Source: Seriola aureovittata (taxonomy: Eukaryota; Chordata; Actinopteri; Carangiformes; Carangidae). Taken from it: 64,000 nt of DNA. Under the pieces are notes generated by a model. That model was not told the DNA's origin and did not search any database. It was given only the letters and a program-made list of their open reading frames with translations. This document shows positions 1 through 30,234 of this stretch, piece after piece; position 1 is the stretch's first letter; every line of letters starts with the position of its first letter. The translations under genes were made by a program, and so were the position numbers. The DNA lies in assembly GCF_021018895.1 (NCBI RefSeq), contig NC_079376.1:25196001-25260000 (forward strand), in the 5' to 3' direction.

Positions 1-3000
1 TGTATCTGTTTACATTTGAATTGTGTGGAAATGAGATTTAAACTTTTTCAAAAGAAAAGAAAACCTCTGTTCTTATCAGTTTAATATCTGATATGTCCTC
101 TATACGAGGACAAACATATTAAAGTGATTTTTCAAAACTGGGAGCCGAAAAAAGGGGCTTGCTCCGTTCGCTCCACGCATCGACCCGGCATTGCAGTGCC
201 GCCAGGTACGGTGCAACCTTCTCTCGCCTTGTGGAAAACCAAGCAATGACACTAACAGAGTTTCACATGACACTTTGTCGTTGGCTCAAAGAAAGGAAGT
301 CAGCTCTTCCTACAGTTTTTTACCCATTATGATCATGCAAAACCACTCTACGGACATGACCGAATCAATAACAGCATTGTTGATGGGTCATGGTACTGGC
401 AAAAAATTTCTTCTTTAAAGGTTGGAAGACACCAACTTCACGGTGCTTCATAAACCGCTTGCATTGACTTGTTTTGGTTAATCACCTGGAGAACCCAGAA
501 TTGGAAAAAGTTCAAAAGGTCAACATAAATGGGAAGACTGGTAGAGTCACTTTTTGAAACATCTGGACCCAACCTGACCACATTTTTCTATCGCTGTATA
601 TATGTGACTATGTCTAGCTGGGTTTTTAAGCATTGTTGTTGGTTTGACTTAAATGTTGATATTGAAATGTGTTCAAAAATATAACACACACACACACAAA
701 AAAAAAAAAAAACTTTACATGGCTCTCTTTTTGCTCTGTTTTTATATCAACTTTACTAAATATGTATTGATTCACATTTCCAGCAACTCAGGTTATGGGA
801 AGATTAAGAGTTGGTTCATCAAGATAAACAGCGGGTTACACTAATTTTCCAGTCAGGTACCATTAAATCATTACAGAAGAAGTGGATGCAACAAGGTAAC
901 AAAATTAAATGAGCACCAAAGTTCAAAAGCTGAAAAACAATGTAGAGAACAAAACAAGAAACGTGACATTTCTATTGTTCAAGCCTCATTATTACTCCAC
1001 AAAAAAAAGTATTCAACAACACCAACTGGCACACTCGGTGCAATAGCAGATGAAGGCTCATATGGTGTCAATAAGTACAGGTTTCAGAGGAATGTTAATT
1101 GAACAACAAAATAAAGCAAAAGTAACCCAAGTAAAATCGTATGATTTTAGAGTGGAAGCTGCTAGACCTTTTCTCATGTAAAAACCTGGCTGAATCTGTA
1201 TACTTTTCATACAGCTCCCTGCTTAATACACAGCTAGAAGGTTGAGAGGAGGGAGAGAGAAAAAGAAAGAGAACATATGTCACTTCAAGCTCAGGGATCC
1301 TCGAGGCAAAGTCAAGAGGTTAAATCCACGAGGTAATATTCACATCTTGAGGGCGACATTTTGTGTTGGTTATCAAAAAGGTCGGTTAAATAAAAGGATG
1401 GATTATAATTATATAAGTTTGTAAGTATCTAATATACATTTCAAAACTTCAAGTACAAGCAGAACTTATGTTTGTGTGGAGTGTTTGTTTCTGATGAGTA
1501 AATTATCTTCAGCTGTTCTCCAGATCTTGATAACTTTATGCCACTGCATTTATTTACAGCCATCCACCAAACTGAGGAGTCCAGTGCATCGGGGGAACAC
1601 GTCCTGACTGTGATATTAATTTGTGCCCATCTCTTTTCAAGACCACAAAAGTGGAACACCATGACCGACCCAGACAATAATTGAGAGTCAGATGGTGATT
1701 TAGATTTTTCTCGGCGTTCCTCTCAACCTGGGTCCAAGGAGAGAGTTTATCAGAGTGTCCTGGATGTCAGACTCCACCAGCCTGATATTTGTCATGAAAC
1801 ATCAAAGTATGCTCAGAAAATCATGAAGGGCAACAGACAACAACACTGCATACTACAGTTATCAAAGCATTTGAAAAAAGAGAACAGTGTAACAAACGCA
1901 GGAAAGACCCAAGAATGCAGGCTTGATCCAGCAGAGAAAACCAGGCAAAGGTCAGTAGATGGTAAATCAGTCCACTCTGGCAAAAGTACAAAAATCCACA
2001 AAGCCAAGGTCTAAATTCAAAACTGGTCAAAACTATAATGGCTTACTAGGGAAAAACACAAATAATTGCTGGAACGCTGATGCAAAGGACAAGATGAACT
2101 GGCGAGGGAGAGGAAGCGAACACACACACTAATCACTCTAGGGAAGGGGAGACAACGAGACACAGGTGCAGCGCATGAGGGCTGGGCAGGTAATCAGACA
2201 GGTGGGCAGGAAGTAAAGAGACCTGGAACGAGACAACAGGTGAGTATCAAAATAAAACAGGACACACAAGACTTGAAACACTAGGGAATAATGATTAAAA
2301 GCTTAACCAGCAGGACGGGGCGTGACAAACAGCCCATGAGCCTAGTTGAATGTTTAGGCAAACTTTAGACTGTGAATTCTCTGCAGCAATTATTTGCGTT
2401 ACAAATTACATCTGGTTACAGCTAAGGTGTCTTTAACATTTTTGCACTACAGGTTTCGGCAGTAGGTACGTTGTTTTTCCTATTTATACTGATTTGATTT
2501 AAGATACACATTGAGTTTACTTGTAATGAAATGGGAGACAGGCATAACCGTCCTGAAGGGGACATGACCTCTTAATCTAGCGCTATTATCAGGTCAATCT
2601 TTCAACCATACTTACAAAGCTAATGTCATTCCCATCAGTCTAAACTGTAGCCTTCTTTGTTCTTAGTGTTGATTAGCAAATGTTAGCATGCTAACAGCAT
2701 TTTCATTGTGAGCATGTTAGCATGCTGACATTAGGATTTAGTTCAAAGCATCACTGTAGCTTCTCACAGTCACCAGCATGTCTGTAGACTTAGTTATGTT
2801 AAAAAACATGTAACTTTAAAAATGTCCAAAGAGCTATGTTACTTTTGTTGAGTTGTTTTCGTACATTATCCTGAATGTTTCCATCAATTTTCAAACTTAA
2901 TGTAATCTGATCATGGCAACGGTCTATTTCATTAGGTCACCTGTCAATGACATCATATCCTCTGTGATCATGTGTCAGTGTGTTTGTCTGACAGAAGCTC

Positions 3001-4900
3001 AACACTGACTTTTATCTAGTTTTAAGCCACATACACTTTTTACACCTTGGTGGTTTTCAGCTCTATATTTGACCCAGATGAAGGATTTTAGTCGTCGGAC
3101 GTCTGGATCTGAAGTTATCAGAGAAACAAGCTGAGGAAACATTAGACAGCTCAGCTCCCAGCTGCTGGAGACGTCCTGTCCTGTGTCACTGAAGCGCGTT
3201 GGTTCCTTTATTAAGTGATAACAAAACAAGGGAAGACAATTGTAACAATAGTGAGATAGATTGGACCAAACAACCAATCAAGATGTAAGAGAAAAACAAA
3301 AATAATAAGAAAAAAAAGGAAAAATAATCATATTTGCAGAGGATATCTAGTTAAAAGTGTAAGTGTGTGTGTGTGTGTGTGTGTGAGACAGAATAAATAG
3401 AATGGCATTGAGGTTGTGCATGTATGAGCATACAACACACATAAACACACAATATCAACCTGTACTTGCTCATAATCATAATACAAGAAAAAAAGAAAGA
3501 AGGAGGAGCTTGTGTATATGGTTGGGGACAGGGTTGGTTGGGGGCCCACAGCAGGGACAGGTACCAGAGCCGGCCATCAGCGGGGCAAGTCCAGGGATTG
3601 GGCGGCTGAACAGTGGAGAGAGAGGCTGGACTGTAACAGAGAGGTTTTTTGGTTTATTTTTCAGGTTGATTGTGGAGAGGGGTGAGAGTGTCTCAGATCC
3701 TGGGGAGGAGGGTCTGCCTTTCCTATCATCACCCCTCTGTTGTTATTTGTGATGAAGACCCATGCAGCACCAGCACCTAATCCCCATGTACAGCACACAG
3801 TACCTATAGGCAGCCCCGGTGAACACACCGGACCAGGGCCCACACCACTGTTCCTGCCATGGATGAGAGGTTGTGAACTGAATATGTTTGTGTTGAATCA
3901 CTGATTTTTAACATGAAACTGCTCTATTCAATGTTTTCTACTGGTTATAATCCGCTGGTCTGTTTGCTGTGGAGAGGAGGACACCTCTGTGGATAATTCA
4001 GCTGCTGGTAAAAACCTGCTGAACCACTCACACTGAAGGAATCCTAAAGCTGACGGCAGTGGTGGTGAAGACAAGAACTCCCATGATCCCATCACGCTTC
4101 ACATCGACATCGCCAAACCCTGTCTTCCGTTATTGTTTTGATTGAGAGACTCCTAGCAGATGTAGATTCTCATTTCTGTTGTAAACAGTAGTTTTATTCA
4201 TTTCAATCTCCTTCCACTCAACTCACACAAAAGAGGGGTCACTTCCAGAAATACTATAGATAACGTTTAATGTAATTGTAGTGTGAAAAATCTCAGGCTT
4301 CATCTAAACATTCCTACTCTCTAAACAACCAGGAAATAGGAAGTTAAAAACAGATTTGTTCCCGTTACCAAGCCTAACAGTTTCAGACTTGTCATGAAGA
4401 TAAACTACTCTTCTCCTCTTTAGCATAACAATAGCTGCTTGCAATCACTTCACAAAATGTGGCACACAAACCTGCCAGAACCGGAGTTTCATGTTTAAAC
4501 TTGTTGACAAACATCCAACTTGTAATGAACGGTTCCAGTTTCCTAACTTTGCAGTTGGTGAATGATCAAGAGTGTGACGTTTTCTTTTTAATGTGGGACA
4601 GACCAGCTTGTTCATTAACACTAGTTGTTTTCTATTATTCTCTATATTCTCATTATAGAACAAAAATGGCGTCTACAGTGTATGATGGAATGCTTCACAT
4701 TTTTTTTTGTGGTATGAGCTGATTTCTATACATGAAACATCTACATTAATGTCAAGTATTTAAATGTGATTTAACACATGCACAGCTGACTGCAGAGTGA
4801 CTACATTAAAAAAAAAAAAACACACACACTGTACTTCCTTGTGCTCAGAAATTCCAGTAGACAGCAGAGAGACAGAGGGAACGCCCTGCAGAGGTAAGAC
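1..4900. other. intergenic, repeat-rich, no gene seen
   Basis: I see no convincing exon on either strand. The open frames are short, lack splice context and resemble no family I know. The stretch holds an A-run next to (CA)n near 687-712, TTAGCATGCTAAC-type repeat sequence near 2670-2730, a short (GT)n near 3363-3386, and a purine-rich segment at about 2080-2330 that resembles degraded fish interspersed repeats. Absence of a gene is a judgement from reading, not a database search. Confidence 0.6.
2660..2760. repeat. TTAGCATGCTAAC-type interspersed repeat
   Basis: The block contains the palindromic words GTTAGCATGCTAAC and ATGTTAGCATGCTGAC, followed by a tail reading roughly TTCAAAGCATCACTG. 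Closely similar word strings recur near 52550-52600 and 55130-55240 in this window. This arrangement is familiar from repeats scattered through percomorph genomes. I do not know its formal class. Confidence 0.6.
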
Positions 4901-4962
4901 AGGTTAAAGTGATCGTACATCACAAGACACACAGCGGAGTCTGATCCTCTCAGCTGTGCAAC

Positions 4963-5962
4963 ATGAGCAGGAAAAACTATCTAGGTAAGAGTCAACTGTT
5001 ATTTTCAGTGTCATTATTTATTTTCAGTTTGTTAGTCATTTATATTTTAGTTTAATTAACACATCCTTCGGGATTGTTACAGTTTAGACAGTGAATTATG
5101 AAGCTGAAGAACAAGCGTGAATTAATTGGTGTTTAAGGGTTAGAAAGGTTAAAATATGAGATGGAATATATTTAATTTTTCTTGGTTAGTAATGTAAATT
5201 TACAATTTGAAATTCACTTATAGTGCAGTTACTGTAATGGTCCAAGACATGTCAGGTTGATGCAGGGGCATCAGTTGTCATATTTACACACAGTGTGCCT
5301 TAAGCTGGTTTGCTAATGTTAGCGTTAGAAATCACAAATCAATCTGTTGATTCAAATCACCGTCCAGTTCAACTGACTGTTCATATTCACTTCGGTACTT
5401 ACAGCAGTAAGTGAACACATCACTATTCACATGGCCTGATATACAGCTCTAGTTCTGACTGACTTCAGTTCAGTACTACATTCTGTCTGTTTGTTGACCT
5501 AGTTGTTACGTTCAGCACAAAACGTGGCCTGTACAAGTCTGTATGTAAAGAGGACAGTGTAAAGGTGCCATCATCGGAGGTATCATCAGGTATCATATTC
5601 AAAGTCCTACAAAGATTGTTACAGGAAATCAAATGATGGACGGACAAACATGTAGGTTTGTATGTTTGCAACCTGCTGATGGATCAATTTTAAAAGAAAT
5701 CTCAAGAAGGTGTAAACACTGTGCCTGCAGGAACTAAGCAATGAGGCGCTCAGACATTACACAGGACTGGATCTACTGGGATCTCCAGCACAGCCTTGAA
5801 ACACAAACACTATCATCATCTCTCAAACTGTGATAAACAGACTGATCACAACTATTGGTTATGATCTTTCTTGTATGTTGCAATGTTTTGACTGCAGATC
5901 CAGTCAGAGGGCTGATCACCTAGATGACACAATTTTACAACTCTACAAAACTCATGAATCGT

Positions 5963-6009
<47 letters not shown>

Positions 6010-7922
6010 TGTTGTTTCAAATGGACTTCAAACTTAAAGGCTGCTGATTCCAGGTGGAAGAAAGAGTTCAGTGCAGCTTAAATCAATTCACTTTCACAAT
6101 TCTGGGTCAGTTGTAGCTGATTTCAAACTCTATGGCGCCGTGACGTTGCTGCTGGAACAGCAAAGCATTTTGAAATAACAGACAAAACCTGATTTCTCAG
6201 GAACAAAGTTGAAATAATTAAAACTGGATCATTACATCATCTGTGGGAGTCCTGCTTTTCCATTCTGATAGCCTTCGAGTGATTAATTGCTAAAACTATA
6301 CATACTGAAGACGATATTTTAATTAACTTTTATTTATAATTTAAAATTTGAAATCAAAAGTGCTTGTACCTGTTCTGAACAGCTCCGGAGTCAAAGGGTA
6401 GGGATAATATAATTTCAATAAGAGGTTTTGTGACAGTCTCTCCTGGACCACATTCAAACTGAAGCACATTTAAAGTGACATATTTATACAAAAAGTTACA
6501 AAAGACAGCTGAGATAGGAGTTCACTCCCTGGCCCCTGGAGAGTTACAGAAATGGTTGGACACAGCCCCTCCAATCCAACGTGTTAAAGGTGTGAATGAA
6601 GGGGTTTTCTGAAGATGGAGGACACTGGCCCATTAACCTTTCATTTGCTAATTTAGAGAATGTGTTTTTTCTAAGTGTATTTCCATTTACACCATCATGA
6701 CACTGAGCAGAAACAGTTGTTGGACTTGTTGGCAATCAGTCTTTACAGACCTGTTGGACTACATGAAAAATGCACTGTCATCAAGGTAAACAAAGGTTGT
6801 TTATCAGAGACTTACTGATGGCTCGGAGGATAAGTGCAGTTGTCTTGTGAGAGGTAACTCATCCATTTTCAAAAATGCAGTCAGTTGAGAGGTTTTTTCT
6901 TCCACACAGCCTCTAACACTGCAGCACTGTATGATGCGATGTATTTCTGTCTGACAGGGTTCGGAGATGCCTCAGATTCCAACGAAAGGAGGATCGTTCT
7001 CGTTGGGAAGACCGGAGTGGGGAAGAGCGCGGCAGGAAACACCATCCTGGGGAGGGAAGCATTTGAGTCAGAACTGTCTCCATCTTCCCTGACGTCTGAA
7101 TGTCACAAAGCCAAGGGGAATGTTGGGGGTCGAAAGGTCGCGGTCATCGACACGCCGGGACTTTTTGACACCAATTTCTCCCAAGAAGAAGTTCTGAAGA
7201 AGATCAAGATGTGTATCTCTCTGTCTGCTCCTGGTCCTCACGCCTTCCTGGTGGTTCTTCAGCTGGGCAGGTTCACCCAGGAGGAGAAGGAAACCGTCAA
7301 GATGATTCAGACCACGTTTGGTGAAGATGCTGCTAAATACACGATGGTGTTGTTCACTCACGGAGACCAGCTGAGGAAGCACACCATTGAGGGCTATATT
7401 TCAGAAAGCGCCGAGCTGAAAGCCCTCGTTCGCAATTGCTTTGATCGACACGTCTTCAACAATGAAATCAAAGACCCTCAACAAACCAGTCAACTCCTGG
7501 ACAAAATTGACAAGATGACGATGGCTAACGGTGGAAGCTACTACACCAACGAGATGTTCATGAAAGCAGAGGCGGCTATAGAGAAGGAGAAACAACGACT
7601 GCTGAAGGAGATGGAAGCACATAAGCAGAAAGAGCTGGATGAACTGAGAGCCAAATGCACACAAAAGGTGTACCGCAAGGAGGAGAGGCGGGTGCACATG
7701 CGATACGAGTACGAAGCCAGAGCTCGAGCCGAAAGGTCAAATGAGTTCGTCGGTGCTCCAGTGGTAGCCGTAGCGTCAATCTGTGGTGCTGCTGTTGGAG
7801 GTCTGCTTGGAATTGCAGCGGGTCCCATTGGTTTGGCAGTTGGAGTTGCAGCTGGCGCAGCTGTTGGAGCTGGCATTGGTGCTTTATCAGTGGCAGTCTC
7901 AGAGCGTTGCCACGTGCAGTAA
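4963..7922 (+). CDS. GTPase IMAP family member (GIMAP/AIG1), two exons
   Basis: AIG1-type GTPases bind GTP, sit on cytoplasmic membranes and act in lymphocyte survival and immune defence. The large exon (6958-7922) encodes the whole domain: P-loop GKTGVGKS at about residues 24-31, the GIMAP signature following it (AAGNTILGR), Walker B DTPGLFD, and a G4-like THGD. A charged coiled-coil-like segment (KEKQRLLKEMEAHKQKELDE) follows, and then a long Gly/Ala/Val hydrophobic stretch that could enter a membrane. The last four residues are CHVQ. A small first exon at 4963-4984 (ATG AGC AGG..., donor GTAAGA) leaves phase 1 and joins the acceptor at 6957, giving about 328 residues. This first exon is inferred. 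An in-frame ATG at 6885 upstream of the acceptor is the alternative, but it would require retaining the intron end. The gene is a tandem paralogue of the one at 9612-10378. Confidence 0.85.
5963..6012. repeat. (GT)n microsatellite in the gimap intron
   Basis: This is an uninterrupted GT dinucleotide run ending in GTGTGGGTGTG. It lies in the inferred first intron of the upstream GIMAP gene. Its open frames coding Cys-Val repeats are artefacts. Confidence 0.95.
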
Positions 7923-9611
7923 GAGAGCGTACAAATAATAATGATCAGCAATTTCTGATTCTGGTAAACTCAGCACAAATAAGTTAAGGGTGATTCTCAT
8001 AATCTCTTTTTGTTCATAACTGAAATTATTTTAGATGAAACAGAGCTAATCAGCTTGTATTATGCTGCATCTCTAACAATGTCTTGACTGTACACTAGTG
8101 TTATATATAAGTAAAATCATGTAATTAATTTGTCAATGTAATTAAATGTACTTACCATGATGGATTGTGATTGAATGATTGTATATCTGTAGCATCTAAA
8201 TTAAATTATGTCAAACTGTAAATGTGGATTCTGTACATTGATTTCTTAAATTCATGCACAAATATATGTGAGACAGGTGAAACTGGCACAGCTCAGTAAA
8301 ACAGGGAGGACTCATATACATGACCCAGAGACACAGTTAGAGGATCTTCACTGAAAGCTTAGCAAAGGTGAGGGGTGAAATCAATTGGTAGGCTGGACTC
8401 AGCGATAGGTAAACTGGAGTTCAGGTGAACGGACCAAAGGGGCAAAGGAAACGCCCACAGGCAGGAATTCAGAGAGGAAAAAGCTACAAGCAAGAAATGA
8501 TAGACAATCTTGCAGGAAATGAATGAAGTGCTCTGGAACTAATGAAGGAAATAGGAACAGGTGAGCACCTGGGTGTGGGGAATCAGGTGACTGAAAAATA
8601 TATATGCTTCATAGTTCTTGCTCATTCTCTAATCAATTTCATCCTCAGCCTTTCCCACTGTTGCCAGTCTTACGTTACAACAGCTCACTCTGTATTAAAG
8701 GTCAATATAGCATAAAAGTAGATGTCCATTTGATTATAAAGCAGGTCCAGGTTCTATATTAATACTGTGAAAGTATCAAAGCATCAGTCCACAGAGAAAT
8801 GCACACAGCCTGTATTCGGAAACTGAGCCTTAAAACCAGCCGTCAGGACTTCTGGAACTTTGTGATGTCACAACAAAGATTTCTGAGTGTTTTACCTGAA
8901 ATCTGCTATATTTTACATTGGACCCTTCAAAAAGCAAATCAGAAGACAGGATCAGAGCTTCCTCTCTCCCAATTGGCTGACCGACCTGTTGTTACTAGAG
9001 CTCCAGAGGGAAGCCTGAGAGAGGAGATGTAAAACTTCACTGAGATGGTTTTTGGTTCTTAAAACCATAAATAAATCTTCTTATGGATCAACGCTTCAAA
9101 TAAAACACAGAGGAGGAAAAGATGGAGCTTTAAAGATAAGGCTACTTTACTCTATATAGTCAACAAATCCCAAAAGTGTCTCTCAACACTTACTGGTCTT
9201 GCTACCCACAGTGGCTCAATCACTTCCTAAAACTTCCTAAACAAAGTTTCTGAAACAGGAGGAGATGATGATGGATTAATTGGGGACTATTTTCAGCCGC
9301 AGATTAATCCACATTTGGTGCTATAGTGAGTATTTGTGGCAGCAGGACGGTGTGTGTGGGTCTGAGTCAAAGAAAACAAAACAACAGTGTGTGTGTGTTC
9401 ATGGTGATGAAGCATCATGTCAGACAGTGCAACAGTGTGCCTCAAAAAACGGAGCTCAATGGCTCAGAGGAAGAAGATCAGGCTTTGGATTCATAAGACT
9501 TCTTAGTGGGATACATTCAATCCTGCATTGAAGTTTGGTGTTTTATACAGTGCCATCAGCAAAAGAATAAAAAGCTAAAAACAAAGATGTTACTGTGTTT
9601 TATCTCAACAG
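7923..9611. other. spacer between the two GIMAP genes
   Basis: It contains the 3' untranslated region of the first GIMAP gene, an apparently repeat-derived stretch at about 8270-8600, and presumably the 5' exon of the second GIMAP gene. I could not place that exon with confidence. It should contain an ATG and end in phase 1 before a GT donor. Confidence 0.5.
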
Positions 9612-10378
9612 AATCCCGGAAGCAGAAGAAGAAGAGCGATGAACTCCGCATCATTTTGGTGGGGAAGACGGGAGCGGGGAAGAGTGCAGCAGGAAACACC
9701 ATCTTAGGAAGAGAAGCGTTTCAGTCTGAACTGTCCTCTTCTTCATGGACATTTGAAGGCAAGAGAGCTGAGGGCGAGGTCAGAGGTCGGAAGGTGGTTG
9801 TCATCGACACCCCAGGGCTGTTTGATACTAATTTCACCCAAGAAGAAGTGTTGAAGAAGATCAAGACATGTGTCTCTCTGTCTGCTCCTGGTCCTCATGT
9901 CTTCCTGGTGGTTCTGAGGCTGGGCAGGTTCACCCAGGAGGAGAGAGACACAATCAAGATGATTCAAAGCACCTTTGGTGAGGAGGCAGTCAGATACTCA
10001 CTGGTACTGTTCACACACGGTGACAAACTGAAGAAACAAACTATTGAAACTTTCCTCTCAAAGAGTGCAGAACTCAAAGAGCTCATTGAGGTTTGCTATG
10101 GGCGATATCATGTCTTCAACAACCAGGTGAACGACCACGAGCAGACCGATCAGCTCCTGGACAAGATTGTCAGAATGATTGGTGAGAATGAAGGACGGCA
10201 CTACACGGCAAAGATGTTCAGGAAAGCAAAAAAGGCCTCAAAGATGGAGAGGAGAAGACTTTCAAAGGAGCTGAAGGAAGCGGAGCAGCAGAGGAGGAAC
10301 GCCCTGAGGGCCGAGGTGGAAAGGGAAATGAATCTAACAGGAGAGTCAACGAAACACGGTAAATGTCTCCTGCAGTAG
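9612..10378 (+). CDS. GTPase IMAP family member (GIMAP/AIG1), large 3' exon
   Basis: This is a second AIG1-type GTPase, a tandem duplicate of the gene at 4963-7922 and clearly similar to it through the G domain. After an acceptor (TTTTATCTCAACAG) the exon encodes SRKQKKKSDELRIILVG, then the P-loop GKTGAGKS, the AAGNTILGREAF signature, DTPGLFD, the conserved box LSAPGPHVFLVV and a G4-like THGD. A basic coiled-coil-like tail (RRRLSKELKEAEQQRR) follows. Unlike the first gene it lacks the Gly/Ala hydrophobic segment. It ends with KCLLQ, a good CaaX prenylation box (C-L-L-Q). The acceptor splits the Glu codon in phase 1, the same phase as the first gene, so a separate upstream start exon is expected. 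An ATG at 9587 is in frame but lies in the presumed intron. A possible AATAAA signal lies at 10802. Confidence 0.85.
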
Positions 10379-13100
10379 GACATGGAAGCATTCAGGTGAA
10401 CTTGTCGCCTGCCTCTGAATAGTGAATAGATGGTTAATATATGCAGCTGCACTTTAGGACTCAAGGTCCTTTTATCCACTGAGTGAAGGCCACCTTCTGT
10501 AAAACCTGCATTCATCCAGCCATGTTTTTGTCCAACCACGTCTGCCCAGGATTTCTTTGTGCTCCAGTTAGTGTGACTGTATGTTTCATTGATGCATACA
10601 GATGTGGCTGAGAGGAGGACAGAGTGGAGGTGTGACATTTCTTACACAGAGTTTAGTATTGGGTTCACAAGTTACACAATATTATAAAAGTTCATACCAC
10701 GTTTGGTCATGTTCTGGTCTTTCTGTGTACATGGCCAAAAGAATGTGGTCACCTGAACGTACAGTTAACACCAGTTAACCAGGAGTTTAGAGAAATTCCA
10801 AAATAAAAGTCCTACATTTGTACTTTAAAATAGCTGGAAAATCTCTAAATTGATAAAGTAAAAATAATTGATTTTCAGTGACAGTATCCTGAACTTATAT
10901 AAGTCATTGTCAGGAATTATTTATTTAATGTTTTTCCATCATCCCTAAATCAAAAAGTAAAGCAATTCCCTTCACATTTAAGAGGGATTTTTAATTCATA
11001 GTGACATGTTTTTTACTCCCTGCGAATATAATCCTATTAATCTTATTTCCATATATATATTTCGTATATTTTTTTTTAATGTTAAAACCTTGATTTTATA
11101 ATCAGACACAGTCATGCTAACTTTGCAAGTCCACCACAATTTGATGAATTGTACTGCGTGTGCCGTGCTTGGGTATCGATTTCATAACCTCTCTTCAGGT
11201 GAGGCTACTGCAACACTTGGCTTTGGAAATTGAGAAGAACCAAAATATGTGAATGAATTGTATCTCATGCACACGCAGGAGCGTTTCCAGCACTCACTCA
11301 GGGCTCTGTACTATTGCCCAATTTGAAATGTTTTCATTTCCCCTTCATTTAAAGTAAGGGATCTGGAAGACTGTATATTGTACATGTATGTATATTGTAT
11401 GTTTTGATGTGTGTGTTTTATGTATTGTATTTTTAGATATAAAACTTCATCATGTTAACTTGGATGCCGGGTTGTTGCATCTTGAGCTCTTCCTATATTT
11501 ATATTAAATTCTTGCCATTTTATTGGCTAGAAATTTGATGCCTCGTTTATATGAAATAAGTGTTTGTTAGCTGATGAGGGTAGAGATGGTGTTACACTCT
11601 GTAAATTCATTACATGTACTTCCATAATGTGTTGGGTAATTTGTTTGTTCATTCTCTGATGTTCTTTATGAACCGCAATGGCTGTACATAACAGAGTACT
11701 TCCGGTAGACAGTCGTAATGTGTTAGCCCTGAGATACACTGTCTACTACGGAGTGCTCTGCCTCTTATGCAGTGCATGCTGGGATACATTCCATCCCTTT
11801 GTAGCCTTGAGCAGGATCCACAGGTAAAGAGAGTGGGCTGATGGATGGATGAACTGTAGTGACAAGGCAAATTGGAGAATTGTCGGTTAAATGGAACAAA
11901 CATGAATGTATGTAAATGTATTTCATGTCTGTGTAGATTTGTATAACATGTTTAGTAAATTTAATTTATATTTTTAATATTTCTCTTTTTATTGACTTTT
12001 AAAGAGAGAATGCAAACATTTTTTATTTTAAACACGAGGAGGAACAATCCAGATGAGGTTATAAATGGACAAAATAAAACAGAATATACATAAAAGACAC
12101 TGGAATGTTCGTTTATGATGCATATTTATACAAAGTCTTTTCTGAAGGAGGAACTACAAATGTTTCCTGTCGCTCTCAAGTTACTTTATCCTCTGACTTC
12201 ATCAGGGGCGTTAGCTCAGAACTAAAAATGATTTTGTTTGAAAGACAGTTTCCAGGATCAATTTTAATTGAAAATGAGGATAATCCAAAATATATGAATG
12301 TCATTTGCATCTTTGTTCCTGCAAGATCTGCAGCAGGCAGTTGGATTTGATAAGACGTTTCTTTTGTAGAAATACAAAAATAACAACGCTAAAATCTACT
12401 GCCGCTTCTCTTGTGAGGTGATCAGATTTTCCTCTCTGACATGCTTTGTTTTAACATAAATGTGTTAATTTCTTTATTATTGTACATTGACCCAGCTCAG
12501 CTGTAAATTCATCCTGCTCTTCTTAATGATGGAGGTATAATGTATAAGATGATGAATCATGTAAAGTAAACAGAAGCAGTGTAGTCAGTCTGCTGCTCCA
12601 ACTGCAGCCAAACATTGTTTATGTGGACAGCAGTGACACCTGGTGGCGGTGTCCTGTATTGCACCTCATGGAGAGTATCCTATTGAAAGTGTGGTTAAGG
12701 TTTGTGTGAATCTTGGAAATGATTTATTCTCTAAATACATGTACCAATACTCCATATAATACTTTTGCGCATAAATGAAATATTGACAGAATGTTGGCAA
12801 CATCTAATATAACAGCCAGGCGGTTCCTTGCATATATCTATCTTATGTTTGAAAATAAAATAGCAGTGGTCAAAAGTAATTCAGTACATTTAATCAAGTG
12901 CTGTGAACTTTACTTTTCATTTTCTGCTACTATATACATTGAAAGTTAAATATTGAGGTCAATTTGTCAATTTTAATCCACTGTGTCAATCCGATCATTT
13001 TAGTCAACAATTTGCAGATTCGGATGAATAACCAATTATATGTTAAAACTTTACTGAAAGTGACATTCCAACCAGCATGCTAACCCCAATCTCTGCTGAT
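10379..13100. other. intergenic stretch between gimap and galc
   Basis: The first part is probably the 3' untranslated region of the second GIMAP gene. Beyond about 10,810 I see AT-rich sequence with no exon-like open frame on either strand and no recognised element. Confidence 0.5.
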
Positions 13101-13125
13101 GAGACCTTTTTTTTATGGAAGTAAA

Positions 13126-13158
13126 TCACGTGACCGCCCAGCCTCGCTGTCATGTGAT
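13126..13158. promoter_or_regulatory. two CLEAR-like E-boxes upstream of galc
   Basis: TCACGTGAC at 13126-13134 matches nine of ten bases of the CLEAR element (GTCACGTGAC) bound by TFEB/MITF factors at lysosomal genes. A second E-box, GTCATGTGAT, lies at 13149-13158. They sit about 70-100 bp before the galc start codon, in the likely core promoter. The match is seen directly; the regulation is inferred from the role of CLEAR sites in lysosomal genes. Confidence 0.6.
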
Positions 13159-13227
13159 TTACAGAAGGAGTGAATATGCACGCAGCCGTCGCGCGCATCC
13201 TGTAGAGAGCCGGGTCGGAGCGTCAGG

Positions 13228-30234
<17,007 letters not shown>

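Noticed and set aside
191..418. 75-codon frame at the left end.
   Set aside because: No recognised family, start context or splice sites; probably part of a decayed repeat.
6885..6957. ATG at 6885 as the start of GIMAP gene 1.
   Set aside because: The sequence before 6958 ends like a splice acceptor and a phase-matched ATG exon exists at 4963. The 6885 start remains only an alternative.
7068..7951. Long minus-strand open frames opposite the GIMAP exons (also 9743-9967 and 10201-10638).
   Set aside because: They are antisense shadows of the clearly coding plus strand.
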